Source: Streptomyces beigongshangae
Lineage (GTDB): Bacteria; Actinomycetota; Actinomycetes; Streptomycetales; Streptomycetaceae
NCBI RefSeq assembly: GCF_019710745.1
Contig: NZ_JAHKJW010000009.1
Location: 137,665 to 201,664, forward strand
Direction: 5' to 3'
Length of the DNA: 64,000 bases
The notes under the pieces are model-generated. The model was not told where the DNA came from. It worked only from the letters and a program-made list of their open reading frames with translations, and made no database searches. Shown here one piece after another: positions 44,046 to 52,642 of this stretch (the first letter of the stretch is position 1; each line of letters starts with the position of its first letter). Both the position numbers and the translations under genes were made by a program.

Positions 44046-44596
44046 CCCGCCCCACGCCCGCGGAGCTGGAGGCCGCCCGCGACCGGATCGTGCCGGACAT
44101 CGTCGCGGAGGGTCTCCAGGTGCTGTTCTGCGGCATCAACCCCGGCCTCATGACGGCGGCGACCGGACACCACTTCGCGCGTCCCGGCAACCGGTTCTGG
44201 CCGGTCCTTCACCTGTCGGGCTTCACCCCCCGGCTGCTGAAGCCCGCGGAGCAGGAGGAGCTGCTCTCCTACGGGCTCGGCATCACCAACGTGGTGGCGC
44301 GGGCGAGCGCCCGGGCCGACGAACTGAGCGCGGACGAGTACCGGGAGGGCGGGCGGCTGCTCGCCGCCAAGGTGGAACGGCTGCGGCCACGGTGGCTCGC
44401 GGTGGTGGGCGTGACCGCCTACCGGGCAGCCTTCGACGACCGCAAGGCCGTGATCGGGCCGCAGGAGCGGACGTTCGGCTCGACACGCGTGTGGGTGCTG
44501 CCCAATCCCAGCGGTCTGAACGCCCACTGGACGGCGGCGACGATGGCGGAGGAGTTCGGCCGGCTGCGCGAGGCCTCGCGGGAGACGGCGCGGTAG
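44042..44596 (+). CDS. mug: Mug-type G/U mismatch-specific DNA glycosylase
   Basis: 184 aa, uracil-DNA glycosylase superfamily. The catalytic-loop motif FCGINPGLMTAATGHHFARP and the second motif LPNPSGLNAHW are those of Mug/TDG enzymes, which remove uracil or ethenocytosine opposite guanine. No ATG, GTG or TTG precedes the conserved N-terminus in frame; the best start is CTG 44042, whose last two bases overlap the purB TGA (CTGA), and a GTG near 44092 is an alternative that would trim conserved residues. Coupling to purB is therefore likely. Confidence 0.85.
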   Translation: MTRPTPAELEAARDRIVPDIVAEGLQVLFCGINPGLMTAATGHHFARPGNRFWPVLHLSGFTPRLLKPAEQEELLSYGLGITNVVARASARADELSADEYREGGRLLAAKVERLRPRWLAVVGVTAYRAAFDDRKAVIGPQERTFGSTRVWVLPNPSGLNAHWTAATMAEEFGRLREASRETAR

Positions 44597-44597
44597 A

Positions 44598-44700
44598 CGG
44601 CACGAAAGGGGCCGCGGCGGACCGTACGGAAGACGTCGCGGCAGACCGTACGAAGGGGGCCGCGGCGGGCCGCGTGCGTGGCGCCGCGGCGGGCCGGACC
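44598..44700. repeat. Degenerate 24/27-base tandem repeats
   Basis: Four imperfect copies of a unit containing GGGGCCGCGGCGGACCGTACG run from 44598 to about 44700 in the convergent spacer between the glycosylase gene and the next minus-strand gene. Confidence 0.6.
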
Positions 44701-44731
44701 GGGCCGGACCGGGTCGGACCGGACCGGTCGG

Positions 44732-45181
44732 TCATGGTGGGGGCAGGTCCGTGACCAGCGCGAAGAGCTGGAGGTCGGGCCCCTCCGCCGGGTCCGAGAC
44801 CCCCACCGCGACCCAGCGCCCGCTGTCGTCGGCCTTCCACAGGTCCACGTGTCTCACGTAGGCGCTGAGATAGGCCCACGGCTTCGGTATCCGTTCGCCC
44901 GGATCCTCGGAGCGCAGGAAGACACCGTCCAGGCTCTTCGGTTCCGCCTCGCCCCAGCGCTCCCCCAGCCGCCGCGAGACACCCTCCCGGCAGGCGGCGA
45001 ACCGCCGCGCGATCTCCTCCCGACTGGACCCGTCGTCCCCCGTGCCGAGGCCGCGCGTCGTCTCCAGCACCACCAGGTGGTAGCCGGGTCCTCCCGCGCC
45101 GACGTCCGACCATCCGTGTGTCGCGGGGAAGTCGCGCACGCACAGCTCGTCGAGCGTGGCGAGGTGCCACTCTGTGGTCAT
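44732..45181 (-). CDS. Conserved hypothetical protein, 149 aa
   Basis: A soluble protein without signal or membrane segments, with a regular alternation of strands and helices (WHLATLDELCVRDFPATHGW, then YHLVVLETTRGLGT, VDLWKADDSGRWVAVGVSD). I recognise no family. The start is ATG 45181; ribosome site is weak. A GTG at 45208 would add nine residues and would include a TTA leucine codon, the rare bldA-dependent codon of Streptomyces. Downstream of it lies the ABC-2 permease gene, transcribed in the same direction. Confidence 0.65.
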   Translation of the reverse strand: MTTEWHLATLDELCVRDFPATHGWSDVGAGGPGYHLVVLETTRGLGTGDDGSSREEIARRFAACREGVSRRLGERWGEAEPKSLDGVFLRSEDPGERIPKPWAYLSAYVRHVDLWKADDSGRWVAVGVSDPAEGPDLQLFALVTDLPPP

Positions 45182-45245
45182 GAAGTCCAGTAAAGCGGTC
45201 GTCACCGGTACTCGGCGGCCTGTCGGGGGACATGAGCGCCCGGGT

Positions 45246-46001
45246 TCAGGCATCCCGGCGGCGGATGCTCCAGGTTCCGGCCACCAGCGCGGCCGACGTC
45301 CACACCGCCGTCACCCCGAGCCCGGTCCACGGCCCGAGCATGCCGTCCCACGTCTGGTGCAGCACCACCTGTCCCGCCCTGTCCGGCAGGAGGTCGGCGA
45401 CGTTCCCGGACATGTCCCCGACCACGAAGGACACCAGCAGGAGGAACGGGACGAGGATGCTCAGCGTGGCGACACCACTGCGCAGCAGCGCCGTCAGTCC
45501 GGCCGCGAACAGGGCCATCAGGGCCAGGTAGACACCGCAGCCCACGATCGCCCGCAGTCCTTCGGACCAGCTCGTTGCGCCGGCCCGGTCACCGAGGGCG
45601 GCCCTGCCCGCGGCGAGGCTTGCGCATCCGGTGAGGAGGCCGGCGACCAGGGCGGACACGCCGACGGCCACCGTCTTCGCCGCGAACCACCGCCCGCGGC
45701 GGGGCACTGCGGCCAGTGAGGTGCGCAGGGCACCTCCCCGGAACTCGGACGCCATGGCCTGCGTACCGAAGGCGATCATTGCGATCTGCCCGAAGCTGAC
45801 GCCGAAGAAGGCCGAGAAGAGGGGGTCGGAGTCCGCGTCCCCGGAGGTGTCGAGTCCGGCCAGTGCGGAGAAGGCCGCGGTGACGAGCACGGCGGCGCCC
45901 AGCCCGGCGACGAGCGACCGCAGGGTACGGATCTTGAGCCACTCCGAGTGGAGCACGGATACGAACGGCGCGGTCACGAACGCCGCGGGCACGAACGGCA
46001 C
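45246..46001 (-). CDS. ABC-2 type transporter permease
   Basis: 251 aa with six hydrophobic segments and the ABC2_membrane layout (SEWLKIRTLRS at the start, SEFRGGALRTSLAAVPRR, six helices to IRRRDA). It should form an exporter with the preceding ATPase. GTG 46001 is chosen: GGAGG lies seven bases upstream and the ATPase stop is only two bases away, so the genes are coupled. Related Streptomyces systems export peptides or confer antibiotic resistance. Confidence 0.88.
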   Translation of the reverse strand: MPFVPAAFVTAPFVSVLHSEWLKIRTLRSLVAGLGAAVLVTAAFSALAGLDTSGDADSDPLFSAFFGVSFGQIAMIAFGTQAMASEFRGGALRTSLAAVPRRGRWFAAKTVAVGVSALVAGLLTGCASLAAGRAALGDRAGATSWSEGLRAIVGCGVYLALMALFAAGLTALLRSGVATLSILVPFLLLVSFVVGDMSGNVADLLPDRAGQVVLHQTWDGMLGPWTGLGVTAVWTSAALVAGTWSIRRRDA

Positions 46002-46003
46002 GG

Positions 46004-46987
46004 TCAGACCTCCTGCGACCGGGTCGGGGACTGCGGTGGGGCCAGGGGATGCGGCCGGACCGGGTGCCGGGCGGCGAACTCGGTCTCCGTGGCCGTCAGA
46101 TCGAGGTACGCCTGCTCCAGCGTGCCGTCCTGCGCCGCCAGTTCGAGGACCGGCAGACCTGCTTCCGAGACGAGGCGGCCGATGTCGTCCACGCGCGCGT
46201 GGCGCACGATCCACCGCTCCCCGCCGTCACCCGCGGCCTCACGCTCCACGGCGTCGTACCCGTGGCGGGCGAGCAGTTCGCGAAGGTCCGCGCCGTCCTC
46301 GGTGCGCACGCGCACACGGGGGTCCACGCGCGCGTGGATGAACTCCTCCAGAGCCGTGTCGGCGAGCAGCCGGCCGCGCCCCAGGACAACGAGGTGGTCG
46401 GCGAACGACGCGGTCTCGTTCATCAGATGGCTGGCGACGAGGACGGTGCGGCCCTCACGCGCGAGCCGGCGCAGCAGTTGCCTGACCCAGATGATGCCCT
46501 CGGGGTCCAGTCCGTTCGACGGCTCGTCGAGCAGGACCACCTGCGGGTCGCCCAGCAGCGCCGCGGCGATGCCCAGACGCTGCCGCATGCCCAGGGAGTA
46601 CGTCCTGACGCGGCGCCGGGCGACCGGGGCCAGACCCGCTTCCTCCAGGACCTCGTCCACCCGGCGCCCGGGAAGGCGGTTGCTCGCCGCGAGTACCCGC
46701 AGATGGTCCCGGGCGGTACGCGAACCGTGCGCGGCCCGCGCGTCGAGCAGGGCCCCGACGTGACGCAACGGCTCGTCGAGCGTCGCGTAGGCGCGGCCAC
46801 CGAGCGTGGCGGTACCGGACGTGGGCCGGTCCAGGCCGAGGACGAGCCGCATGGTGGTGGACTTGCCCGCGCCGTTGGGGCCGAGGAAGCCGGTGACCCG
46901 GCCCGGTTCGACGCGGAAGGTCAGCCGGTCCACGGCACGGGTGGCGCCGTGATCCTTGGTGAGGTCTCGGACATCGATGCTGGTCAT
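46004..46987 (-). CDS. ABC transporter ATPase (drug/bacteriocin export type)
   Basis: 327 aa. Walker A GPNGAGKSTT, Q-loop ALLDARAAHGSRTARDH, signature YSLGMRQRLGIAAALL, Walker B VVLLDEPSNGLDPEG and H-loop VASHLMNETASFADH are of the DrrA/BcrA-type ABC exporters. The last 100 residues are a C-terminal extension with a DUF-like fold. ATG 46987 begins the fold. It is divergent from a histidine kinase gene across a 108-base spacer with two tandem hairpins, so the exporter is presumably controlled by the neighbouring two-component system. Confidence 0.93.
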   Translation of the reverse strand: MTSIDVRDLTKDHGATRAVDRLTFRVEPGRVTGFLGPNGAGKSTTMRLVLGLDRPTSGTATLGGRAYATLDEPLRHVGALLDARAAHGSRTARDHLRVLAASNRLPGRRVDEVLEEAGLAPVARRRVRTYSLGMRQRLGIAAALLGDPQVVLLDEPSNGLDPEGIIWVRQLLRRLAREGRTVLVASHLMNETASFADHLVVLGRGRLLADTALEEFIHARVDPRVRVRTEDGADLRELLARHGYDAVEREAAGDGGERWIVRHARVDDIGRLVSEAGLPVLELAAQDGTLEQAYLDLTATETEFAARHPVRPHPLAPPQSPTRSQEV

Positions 46988-47021
46988 GGCCCAAGGGTTG
47001 TCGCCGGGAGGGTCCCCGGGC

Positions 47022-47062
47022 CTCCCCTGGACAGGGGAGCCGCCTCCCCCGGACGGGGGAGG
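47022..47062. promoter_or_regulatory. Twin dyads in the exporter / two-component divergent promoter
   Basis: CTCCCCT (47022-47028) with AGGGGAG (47033-47039), and CCTCCCCC (47043-47050) with GGGGGAGG (47055-47062), four-base spacers each containing GGAC-type centres. The two dyads are 22 bases apart, about two helical turns, as for binding of two response regulator dimers. Confidence 0.6.
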
Positions 47063-47095
47063 CCCGCCGCCGGTGCCGGCTGGCACGATGACGCG

Positions 47096-48262
47096 ATGGT
47101 CCGCCTGCTGCGTCCGCTGACCCGAGGGACGACGTACACCCGCTTCGTGCACCTGTGGGTTCCCATGCTGGCCACCAGCGTGTGGATGCTCATCGACCCG
47201 TCCGCGCCGTGGGCGACCGCGCTGATGGTCGTTCCGCTGGGGCTGATCCCGGCCGTGCGGCGCGGCGAGGGTGTGCAGGCGCAGTTCATGCTGACCCGGA
47301 GCGGGCAGGACCCGGCGGTCTCGGTCGTCCCGTCGGCCACGTGGCGGGACCGGATGCGAACGGTGTTGTGGCTGGAGGTGCGCGTGGCTCTGGGCTGGGC
47401 GGCGGCGGGGGCCACCGTCTGGCTCCCTCTGATCGCCGTGGACCTGATCCGTGTCTCGGCCGGTCATGTCCCGGACGACAACCCGTTCCTGGAGCTGTTC
47501 CCGCCGGTGGCCCGTCCGCACTGGGCGTACGCGCTGCTCGCACCGCTGCCGCTGATCGTCCTGTACGGGGCGGTGGTCGGCCTGGGTGAGCTGGTCGCGG
47601 TGATCGCGCGCCGGCTCCTGGGTCCGTCGGCGGCCGAGCGGGTCACCGCTCTGGAGGAGCGCACCGAGCGGCTCCTGGAGCGCACCCGGATCGCCCACGA
47701 GCTGCACGACTCGATCGGGCACGCGCTGACGGTGGCCGTGGTGCAGGCGGGGGCCGCGCGCGCCGCGAAGGACCCCGCGTTCACCGACCGGGCACTGCTC
47801 GCCATCGAGGACACCGGCCGTACCGCCCTGGAGGACCTGGAGCGGGTGCTCGGGGTGCTGCGCGAGGCGGGGCGGCCCGCGAGCGGGCAGCCGGCCCTGG
47901 TGGAGGCCGACCGGCTCATGGAGTCCGCGCGCGCCTCGGGGGCGAGGATCGAAGCCGAGCTGACGGGTCCTCTGGAGACCCTGCCCGGCCCGGTCTCCCG
48001 CGAGGGCTACCGCATCCTCCAGGAAGCGCTCACCAACGTGCTGCGGCACGCGGGCCCGGTGCCGGTCCGGATCCGTGTCGCGGCCGGGGACCGAACACTT
48101 CGCCTGGAGGTGCGCAATCCGATGACGGCGCGGACACCGGGACCCGGCCGGGGCAGTGGCTTGCGGGGGATCCGGGAACGGGCCGCGCTGCTCGGCGGCC
48201 GGGCGCGGACCGGCCCGGACGACGGCGACTGGCAGGTGCACGTCGAGCTTCCGCTGCGCTGA
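47096..48262 (+). CDS. Sensor histidine kinase, DesK/LuxR-partner type
   Basis: 388 aa. Four hydrophobic segments in the N-terminal half, then HisKA_3 with the phospho-acceptor in RIAHELHDSIGHALT and an HATPase region (EALTNVLRHAG, GSGLRGIRERAALLGG). This NarL-partner type pairs with the response regulator that starts 14 bases after it. ATG 47096 is in a position with a weak -10 (CACGAT) six bases upstream and no Shine-Dalgarno, again a leaderless arrangement. Divergent from the ABC exporter genes, which are its likely targets. Confidence 0.92.
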   Translation: MVRLLRPLTRGTTYTRFVHLWVPMLATSVWMLIDPSAPWATALMVVPLGLIPAVRRGEGVQAQFMLTRSGQDPAVSVVPSATWRDRMRTVLWLEVRVALGWAAAGATVWLPLIAVDLIRVSAGHVPDDNPFLELFPPVARPHWAYALLAPLPLIVLYGAVVGLGELVAVIARRLLGPSAAERVTALEERTERLLERTRIAHELHDSIGHALTVAVVQAGAARAAKDPAFTDRALLAIEDTGRTALEDLERVLGVLREAGRPASGQPALVEADRLMESARASGARIEAELTGPLETLPGPVSREGYRILQEALTNVLRHAGPVPVRIRVAAGDRTLRLEVRNPMTARTPGPGRGSGLRGIRERAALLGGRARTGPDDGDWQVHVELPLR

Positions 48263-48276
48263 CCTACGCTGGCGGG

Positions 48277-48939
48277 ATGCCGGTCACCGTTCTCCTCGTC
48301 GACGACGAACCCCTCGTACGGGCCGGTCTGCGCGCCGTCCTGGAGGCGCAGCCCGACATCGAGGTCGTGGGGGAGGCCGCGGACGGCGCGGCGGTGATTC
48401 CGCTCGTGCGGCGACTGCGGCCCGACGTCGTGGCGATGGACGTCCGTATGCCGCTGATGGACGGTATCGAGGCCACGCGCGCGGTGCTGCGGACCGTCGA
48501 CCGGCCACCGAAGATCGTCGTCGTGACGACCTTCGAGAACGACGAGTACGTGTACGAGGCGCTGCGCGCGGGTGCCGACGGTTTTTTGCTGAAGCGGGCC
48601 CGGCCGGCCGAGATCGTGCACGCCGTGCGTCTGGTCGCCGAGGGCGAGTCGCTGCTCTTCCCGGCGTCGGTACGGCAGTTGGCCGCCGCCCGCGGGGACG
48701 GCGACCGCGATCCCGCGGCCCGAGCCGCCCTGGAGCGGGCGGCGCTCACCGGGCGCGAGGCGGAGGTGCTGCGGCTGATGACACGAGGTCTGTCGAACGC
48801 GGAGATCGCCGCGCGGCTGGTGGTCGGGACCGAGACGGTGAAGTCCCACGTCAGCGCCGTGCTGGTGAAGCTGGGCGTCCGGGACCGTACGCAGGCGGTG
48901 ATCACGGCGTACGAGTCGGGGTTCGTGTCACCCGGCTGA
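48277..48939 (+). CDS. LuxR/NarL-family response regulator
   Basis: 220 aa. Receiver with acidic pair and phospho-acceptor Asp in VVAMDVRMPLMDG, the conserved Lys in FLLKRARP, and a LuxR-type HTH (about residues 150-215; LTGREAEVLRLMTRGLSNAE). Cognate of the kinase 14 bases upstream. TACGCT lies six bases before ATG 48277, so an internal leaderless promoter is possible besides read-through from the kinase gene. Likely target: the ABC exporter operon through the dyads at 47022-47062. Confidence 0.93.
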   Translation: MPVTVLLVDDEPLVRAGLRAVLEAQPDIEVVGEAADGAAVIPLVRRLRPDVVAMDVRMPLMDGIEATRAVLRTVDRPPKIVVVTTFENDEYVYEALRAGADGFLLKRARPAEIVHAVRLVAEGESLLFPASVRQLAAARGDGDRDPAARAALERAALTGREAEVLRLMTRGLSNAEIAARLVVGTETVKSHVSAVLVKLGVRDRTQAVITAYESGFVSPG

Positions 48940-49177
48940 TCCCGGTCCGCGTTCCGATTCGGATTCCGCTTCGGTCCGGGCGCGGGCGCGGTCCGGAACC
49001 CGGTCCGGGTTCCTGCCGGATCCCGGTCCGGATCGCGGCCGGGGCGGGATCCACGGCGGGTCCGGGGCATGTCGGCGGATGTCCGGGGCAGGGAGGTGAT
49101 CCCCGGCACTCGCAGGGACCCGTCGCGCCGAGTACGATCCGGCCAACTGACACGCGCACGAGCTGGGAGGACGGACG

Positions 49178-50335
49178 TTGGGGCAGTTGACCGGCGGGGA
49201 TCCCTCTCTGCTGCGCAGAATCAACTCAGCGGTGGTGCTGCACGCGTTGCGGGCCACGGACTTCGCGACACTCACCGAGATCACGCGGGTGACCGGGCTG
49301 TCCCGGCCGACCGTCGAAGGCGTCGTCGAGGGTCTCATCGACGGCGGACTCGTCGTCGAGGCCGCAGCCGACGAGAGTGCCGCACGGCGCCAGGGCAGAC
49401 CCGCGCGACGGTTCCGCTTCCGGGCGGAGGCGGGGCACCTGCTGGGTCTGCAGATCGGCTCGCACCGCGTGTCCGCCCTCCTGTCGGACCTGGACGGCCG
49501 GGTGCTCGGGTCGCTCTCCAAGGACGTCTGCGAGACGGCACCGGCGGACGAGCGGCTGGAGCGGCTGCGTACGGCCGTCGCCGAGCTGCTGCGCCGCGCC
49601 GGGGTGGCCCGTGGCTCCCTGCGTGCCGTCGGGGTCGCCACGCCCGGCATAGTCGAGGCCGACGGCACGGTACGCCTGGGTACGGCGCTGCCGGAGTGGA
49701 CGGGGCTGGCGCTGGGCGAACGGCTGCGCCGCTCCTTCAAGTGCCCGGTCCTGCTGGAGAACGACGCCAACGCCGCGGCCGTCGCCGAGCACTGGAAGGG
49801 GGCGGGCACCGAGTCCGACGACATGGTGTTCGTACTGGCCGGGCTGAGCCCCGGCGCCGGATCGCTCATCGGCGGACGGCTGCACCGGGGCTACGGGGGC
49901 GCGGCCGGCGAGATCGGCGCGTTCCACCTGCTGGGGCGCGAGGTCACCCCGGAGAGGCTGCTGTCCACGACCGACGAGCCGCTGCACCCGCTGGACGAGC
50001 AGGCGGTGGAGGAGGTCTTCGCACACGCGCGTGCGGGCGACGAACGGGCGCTGGCGGCCGTCGACCGCTTCATACAGCGCCTGGTGCACGACGTCGCCGC
50101 GCTCGTCCTGGCCCTCGATCCCGAGCTGGTGGTGATCGGTGGCTGGGCGGCGGGGCTCGACGGTGTCCTGGAGCCGCTGCGCGAGGAGCTGGCCCGCTAC
50201 TGTCTGCGGCCGCCCCGGGTGGCGCTCTCGCTGCTGGGCGAGGCGGCGGTGGCGACGGGCGCGCTGCGGCTGGCGCTCGACCACGTGGAGGAGCAGCTGT
50301 TCGCGGTGGAGGGCACGGTGACGGCCCGCCGGTGA
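49178..50335 (+). CDS. ROK-family transcriptional regulator
   Basis: 385 aa. N-terminal winged HTH (about residues 15-70; LTEITRVTGLSRPTVEGVVEGL) plus a ROK sugar-kinase-like domain: VGVATPGIVEADGTV, ENDANAAAVAEHW and VVIGGWAAGLDGVLE. The zinc-binding cysteine cluster of ROK kinases (GHxxxxxxG-x-x-C-x-C-G-x-x-G-C-x-E) is absent; this is a regulator, not a glucokinase. Sugar or sugar phosphate is the probable ligand. Start TTG 49178 behind GGAGGA. It converges with the GntR gene across a terminator hairpin; the 238-base spacer upstream (48940-49177) holds only TCCGG-rich repeats. Confidence 0.9.
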   Translation: MGQLTGGDPSLLRRINSAVVLHALRATDFATLTEITRVTGLSRPTVEGVVEGLIDGGLVVEAAADESAARRQGRPARRFRFRAEAGHLLGLQIGSHRVSALLSDLDGRVLGSLSKDVCETAPADERLERLRTAVAELLRRAGVARGSLRAVGVATPGIVEADGTVRLGTALPEWTGLALGERLRRSFKCPVLLENDANAAAVAEHWKGAGTESDDMVFVLAGLSPGAGSLIGGRLHRGYGGAAGEIGAFHLLGREVTPERLLSTTDEPLHPLDEQAVEEVFAHARAGDERALAAVDRFIQRLVHDVAALVLALDPELVVIGGWAAGLDGVLEPLREELARYCLRPPRVALSLLGEAAVATGALRLALDHVEEQLFAVEGTVTARR

Positions 50336-50406
50336 GACCGGCCCGGCCGACGTCTGCCCGGCCGGCTGTGGTGCCGCCGACGGTTCCGGTGGCTGCGGGC
50401 AGCCGG

Positions 50407-50437
50407 GCGTCGCGTCCCGGGCGCCGGGACGCGACGC
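50407..50437. terminator. Bidirectional hairpin between ROK and GntR genes
   Basis: Perfect 14-bp stem GCGTCGCGTCCCGG (50407-50420) / CCGGGACGCGACGC (50424-50437) with a three-base loop, between convergent stops. Confidence 0.8.
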
Positions 50438-50471
50438 CTGCGGGAGAACGGCCGCGGGAGAACGGCCGCGG

Positions 50472-51233
50472 TCAGGAAGCCCGGCGCTCCGGGTCGTGGT
50501 GGATCTCGACGCCGCCGGAGTCACCGAACGTCAGACGGCAGGTGTCGGCCCGGTACGTGGCGACGGAGACCGCCGCCGTACCGCCCCCGGCGAAGAAGCG
50601 GGTGGTGACGACCAGGACGGGCGCGCCCGGGAGCCGGTCCAGTTCCTTCGCCTCGTCCGCGCGCGCCGAGCCCAGCTCCACCGCGCGGTCCTCGCCCTCC
50701 AGCTCCAGTCGCTGCAGTTCCCGCAGCACGGCACGCGCGCGTGCCGTGCCGGACGGCGTGTCGATGCCGGACAGGTCGGGCACCGAGGACGCGGGGACGT
50801 AGAGCAGCTCGGCGGCGACCGGCTGGCCGTGCGTCACCCGGGAGCGGCGCACGACGTGCACCTGCTCGCCGGGGCCGGTCTCCAGGACCCGGGCCACCGC
50901 CGGGGGCGGGACCGCCCTCGTGCAGTCCGCGGGCCGCCAGGCGTCGCCGGCCGCGCCCGGCCAGGTGTGCTGCTCGGATCCGACGGCCACGCCCATCCGC
51001 GGCGGCGCCACCGTCGTACCGACGCCGCGGCGGCGCTGCAGGCGGCCTTCCAGTTCCAGCTGTTCCAGGGCCTGGCGGAGAGTCGCCCTGGCGACGCCGA
51101 AGCGGGCCGCCAGATCGCGCTCGTTCGGAAGGATCTCGCCCACCGAGAACTCGGAGTCCAGTGCTTCGCTGAGCACGGTCCTCAGGTGCCAGTACTTGGG
51201 CTCCGGCACCGTGTCCAGCTGCGTGGTCCCCAC
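50472..51233 (-). CDS. GntR/HutC-family regulator
   Basis: 253 aa. N-terminal winged HTH (about residues 12-75; LPNERDLAARFGVARATLRQ) and a UTRA ligand domain (about 95-245) of the HutC subfamily; the C-terminal core (ARADEAKELDRLPGAPVLVV) fits UTRA. These regulators usually sense sugar or amino-acid derivatives; effector unknown. GTG 51233 with GGAGG five bases upstream is the start; the longer frame to 51344 covers the AT-rich promoter. An AT-rich dyad upstream is a possible autoregulatory operator. Confidence 0.88.
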   Translation of the reverse strand: MGTTQLDTVPEPKYWHLRTVLSEALDSEFSVGEILPNERDLAARFGVARATLRQALEQLELEGRLQRRRGVGTTVAPPRMGVAVGSEQHTWPGAAGDAWRPADCTRAVPPPAVARVLETGPGEQVHVVRRSRVTHGQPVAAELLYVPASSVPDLSGIDTPSGTARARAVLRELQRLELEGEDRAVELGSARADEAKELDRLPGAPVLVVTTRFFAGGGTAAVSVATYRADTCRLTFGDSGGVEIHHDPERRAS

Positions 51234-51274
51234 CGCGTCCTCCGCAATCGCCGTGTCCCGGCGGCTTTTAGCGC

Positions 51275-51290
51275 CCTTGTTTATTAAAGG
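51275..51290. promoter_or_regulatory. AT-rich dyad CCTT...AAGG upstream of gntR
   Basis: CCTTGTTTATTAAAGG is a rare AT-rich island with matching CCTT/AAGG ends, about 40 bases before the GTG start; on the minus strand it contains TTTAATAA, a -10 candidate. Confidence 0.4.
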
Positions 51291-51415
51291 TTCCTGCACT
51301 AACCCTGCGACCATAAGGCGGCCCCCACCCTTGGTCAAGACCAATCCTCGTTCCGTTACAGCTCGTGCGGGCCCGTTGCCGCAGAGCGTTCACGGAGCGT
51401 TCGCGATACGCCGCA

Positions 51416-51461
51416 CAGGTGGCACGACACGCAGGTGGCACGACACGCAGGTGGCACGACA
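51416..51461. repeat. 16-bp tandem repeat, three copies
   Basis: CAGGTGGCACGACACG occurs at 51416-51431 and 51432-51447 and its first 14 bases again at 51448-51461, with no mismatch. It lies between gntR and the 3' end of the ECF41-like gene. Confidence 0.9.
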
Positions 51462-51508
51462 GCGGTGCCTCCGTCTCCCGGACGGGGGCACCGGCCGCGC
51501 GGGGACCG

Positions 51509-52393
51509 TCAGCCGACGGGCAGGGACAGCAGCTTCTCCGGGTTGCGGACGATGTAGACGCACTGGACACGGCCGTCCGCGACGGCCAGCTGGAGAACGC
51601 TGTCGGGCCTGTCGCCGGACAGCGCCAGCAGCGCGGGCCCGCCGTTGACCTCCAGGAAGCGCAAGGTGAGACCGGCCATGCCCTTCCCCATGGCTCCGAC
51701 GACGAAGCGGCCCACCTTGTCGGCCGACTCCAGGACGCGCACCGGCGCCGGCGCCAGGCCGCCGCTGTCGCCGATCAGGCGCGCGTCCGGCGCCAGTAGG
51801 GACATCAGCCCTTCGAGATCGCCTTCCCTCGCCGCCGCGATGAACCGCTCGGTGAGAGCGCGCTGCTCGGCGGGGTCGGCCTCGTAGCGCGGCCGTCCCT
51901 CCTCGACGTGCCGGCGGGCCCGGGCGGCGAGCTGCCGCACCGCGGGCTCACCGCGGCCGAGGGTGGCCGCGATGTCCGCGTACGGGTAGCCGAACGCCTC
52001 CCGGAGCACGAACACCGCGCGTTCCAGCGGCGAGAGGGACTCCAGGACGACGAGGACGGCCAGCGACACGGAGTCGGCGAGGACCGCCCGCTCGGCCGTG
52101 TCGGCGACGGTGTCCCCGAAGTCGGTGACGTACGGCTCCGGCAGCCAGGGCCCCACGTATGCCTCGTTGCGGGCCTGGACCTGCCGCAGCCGGTCCACGG
52201 CGAGCCGGGTCGTGACACGCACCAGGTAGGCGCGCGGTTCGCGTACGTCGGAGCGGTCGCCGCCGGACCAGCGCAGCCACGCCTCCTGGACCACGTCCTC
52301 GGCGTCGGCCACCCGGCCGAGCATGCGGTAGGCGACGCCCATCAGAACGGGCCGGTGCTCTTCGAAGACCTCGGTCACGGTGTCGGTAGCCAC
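51509..52393 (-). CDS. ECF41-type sigma factor with SnoaL-like C-terminal domain
   Basis: 294 aa. Sigma regions 2 (VAYRMLGRVADAEDVVQEAW) and 4 (LSPLERAVFVLREAFGYPYADIA) are followed by a SnoaL-like domain (about residues 180-290). The ECF41 hallmarks are present in slightly changed form: GDSGG for DGGG and NPEKL for NPDKL near the end. In ECF41 factors this domain replaces an anti-sigma factor and modulates activity. ECF41 genes usually sit next to a DGPF or carboxymuconolactone decarboxylase-like gene; none is here. GTG 52393 is preferred since the family starts there; a GGGATGG site precedes it. Confidence 0.88.
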   Translation of the reverse strand: MATDTVTEVFEEHRPVLMGVAYRMLGRVADAEDVVQEAWLRWSGGDRSDVREPRAYLVRVTTRLAVDRLRQVQARNEAYVGPWLPEPYVTDFGDTVADTAERAVLADSVSLAVLVVLESLSPLERAVFVLREAFGYPYADIAATLGRGEPAVRQLAARARRHVEEGRPRYEADPAEQRALTERFIAAAREGDLEGLMSLLAPDARLIGDSGGLAPAPVRVLESADKVGRFVVGAMGKGMAGLTLRFLEVNGGPALLALSGDRPDSVLQLAVADGRVQCVYIVRNPEKLLSLPVG

Positions 52394-52642
52394 GGCACCA
52401 TCCCATCGCGGCACACCGGGCCGCGTCCAGGCGGCAAGGGGCCGGCACGCCACGCGCGCCCGTGCACGCGTGCTTCCGCACGCCTGTCCCCGTCGCCGGC
52501 TCGGCGTCCGGCCGGCTCACGATCCCCCCTCGTCAGCCCGTCTTCCGGGGCCCGGGGAGCAGCGCGGACGAACCCCGTCGGCCCCGCCGCACCGGCCACC
52601 GCCGCGGGTCCGCCGGGTCCGCCGGACCCGGCGGAGCGAGTT

